Origin: Candidatus Nomurabacteria bacterium
GTDB lineage: Bacteria > Patescibacteriota > Minisyncoccia > Phycocordibacterales > UBA10002
Reading direction: 5' to 3'
DNA: 5,141 bases
NCBI GenBank assembly: GCA_943349725.1
Contig: CALQZP010000058.1
Location: 1-5,141 of the forward strand
The position numbers and the translations under genes were made by a program. Shown in pieces: positions 4,360 through 5,141 of this stretch (position 1 is the stretch's first letter; every line of letters starts with the position of its first letter). The notes under the pieces are model-generated. The model was not told where the DNA came from. It made no database searches and saw only the letters and a list, made by a program, of their open reading frames with translations.

Positions 4360-5141
4360 ATGCCGAAGTTCACCCGAGAACAGCGATTCTTGTATACACG
4401 CATCACGATACTCATCGCGAACGTCTTATGGCTTGCGTTCGCGTTCGCGGGATTCAAGGGATTTCCATACTGGTACGGCGGGTTCGTACTTTTCTTTTGG
4501 CTAGCGTTTGGACTGCTTAACTATCCGTATAAGAGCTCAGTCTGGCTCATACACAAAAAGGTGTGGCTGTTTCTTCTTCTATACCTCGCCTTTGTGGGGA
4601 CTTCGTATTTTGTGGACCGGTTCGGCCTAAACCATCATCTGTGGTTTTACCCGTTTTACCGTGGCGCGGGTATGCTGTGGGTTTGGTTTGTGCTCTATCC
4701 CTTTGCAGGACTTGCCGTCTTGGAGCTCTTATATTTTCTTGGTGGGTACCTTGGTGAACCGCTTACGTTTCGCCAGCATCCGATGACGAAGTGGCACGGA
4801 TTCTTCGATGTCTTTGAGCAAGTGCTGTTTCTTACGGTAACGGGCGTCATCGTCTTGGGCGCGCTCCGGTTGGGAGTTGAAATAGCTCTCCCGATAACCA
4901 CCGCTCTCGTCCTCATCTGGCTAGGAGTGGCACTCTTCAAACTCCGTTTCCATATCCGTCATCTCGGGCACTATTCACTCGTCATTCTTTCCACGGTTTT
5001 GTTGGCCATGCTTTCACACGAATTGCCGAATACCGTCGCGCGCGAATGGGTGTATCTTGAAGCCCCGCTCTCATCCTTCTTTAACGTGATGTTGCTCGGT
5101 TTACCGGTATGGGTGTGGCTTGGGTGGTTCTGGCTCGTGCT
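4360..5141 (+). CDS. Polytopic membrane protein with weak lycopene-cyclase-domain resemblance (3' end outside the window)
   Basis: An uninterrupted frame of 260 codons runs from ATG 4360 to the right edge with no stop. The protein begins MPKFTREQRFLYTR and has about eight hydrophobic segments (near 16-33, 37-54, 67-84, 103-127, 153-170, 175-193, 203-219 and 240-260). It is very rich in Trp, Tyr and Phe. Two stretches resemble each other: DRFGLNHHLWFYPFYRGAGM (86-105) before a helix with LYPFAGLAVLE, and REWVYLEAPLSSFFNVMLLG (228-247) before LPVWVWLGW. This W-Y/P...G...(L)P pattern recalls the two-repeat lycopene cyclase domain, but the LPxEE-type glutamates are absent (the second repeat has LPVW). 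I therefore call it only a remote relative. An extended -10 box lies directly upstream, and the gene is divergent from the di-iron hydroxylase. Function is unknown. Confidence 0.75.
   Translation, partial: MPKFTREQRFLYTRITILIANVLWLAFAFAGFKGFPYWYGGFVLFFWLAFGLLNYPYKSSVWLIHKKVWLFLLLYLAFVGTSYFVDRFGLNHHLWFYPFYRGAGMLWVWFVLYPFAGLAVLELLYFLGGYLGEPLTFRQHPMTKWHGFFDVFEQVLFLTVTGVIVLGALRLGVEIALPITTALVLIWLGVALFKLRFHIRHLGHYSLVILSTVLLAMLSHELPNTVAREWVYLEAPLSSFFNVMLLGLPVWVWLGWFWLV

Noticed and set aside
4695..4940. Minus-strand open frame under the 4360 gene
   Set aside because: It is low-complexity Ser/Thr/Pro/Arg-rich and antisense to a coherent multi-helix membrane protein, so it is a shadow frame.

Overview
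The window reads as a gene-dense stretch of a small bacterial genome, most likely a Candidate Phyla Radiation / Patescibacteria member (Parcubacteria-like). This is inferred from several small membrane proteins without clear named families, tight gene packing, weak or absent Shine-Dalgarno sites, mid-range GC, standard stop codons (TAA and TGA both terminate genes), and palindromic repeats sitting in frame inside genes. No rRNA, tRNA, CRISPR array, integrase or transposase was seen.

Layout. Positions 3-3567 hold six genes on the + strand: the C-terminal end of a small membrane protein (to 206); a PmtA-like SAM-dependent methyltransferase (250-819); a TspO/MBR membrane protein (812-1303); a seven-helix PQ-loop/SWEET-like membrane protein (1310-1891); a small cupin (1896-2258); and, after a gap with a perfect 34-bp palindrome (2277-2310), an M24-family Xaa-Pro peptidase (2326-3567). 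The four genes from methyltransferase to cupin overlap or lie within 6 nt of each other and look like one transcription unit. A convergent intergenic region (3568-3629) carries a hairpin terminator for the next gene. That gene, 3630-4226 on the - strand, is a histidine-box fatty acid/carotenoid hydroxylase-type membrane di-iron enzyme. It is divergent from a polytopic membrane protein that starts at 4360 and runs off the right edge. The 133-bp region between the two holds a candidate -10 element for each direction.

How the genes may work together. Most products are membrane proteins or membrane-lipid enzymes (PmtA-like methyltransferase, TspO, PQ-loop protein, di-iron hydroxylase, lycopene-cyclase-domain-like protein). 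The theme is membrane or isoprenoid/lipid modification, but no pathway can be closed from this window.

Most notable. The peptidase gene carries three in-frame palindromic repeat insertions, all in the same orientation and codon phase, with two of them coding for the same dodecapeptide TPPQSSPLKRGG. All five metal ligands of the enzyme remain intact. A second, unrelated palindrome lies in frame in the TM2-TM3 loop of tspO. Together they suggest palindromic elements that spread into coding loops and are tolerated as extra peptide, similar in principle to the Rickettsia palindromic elements.
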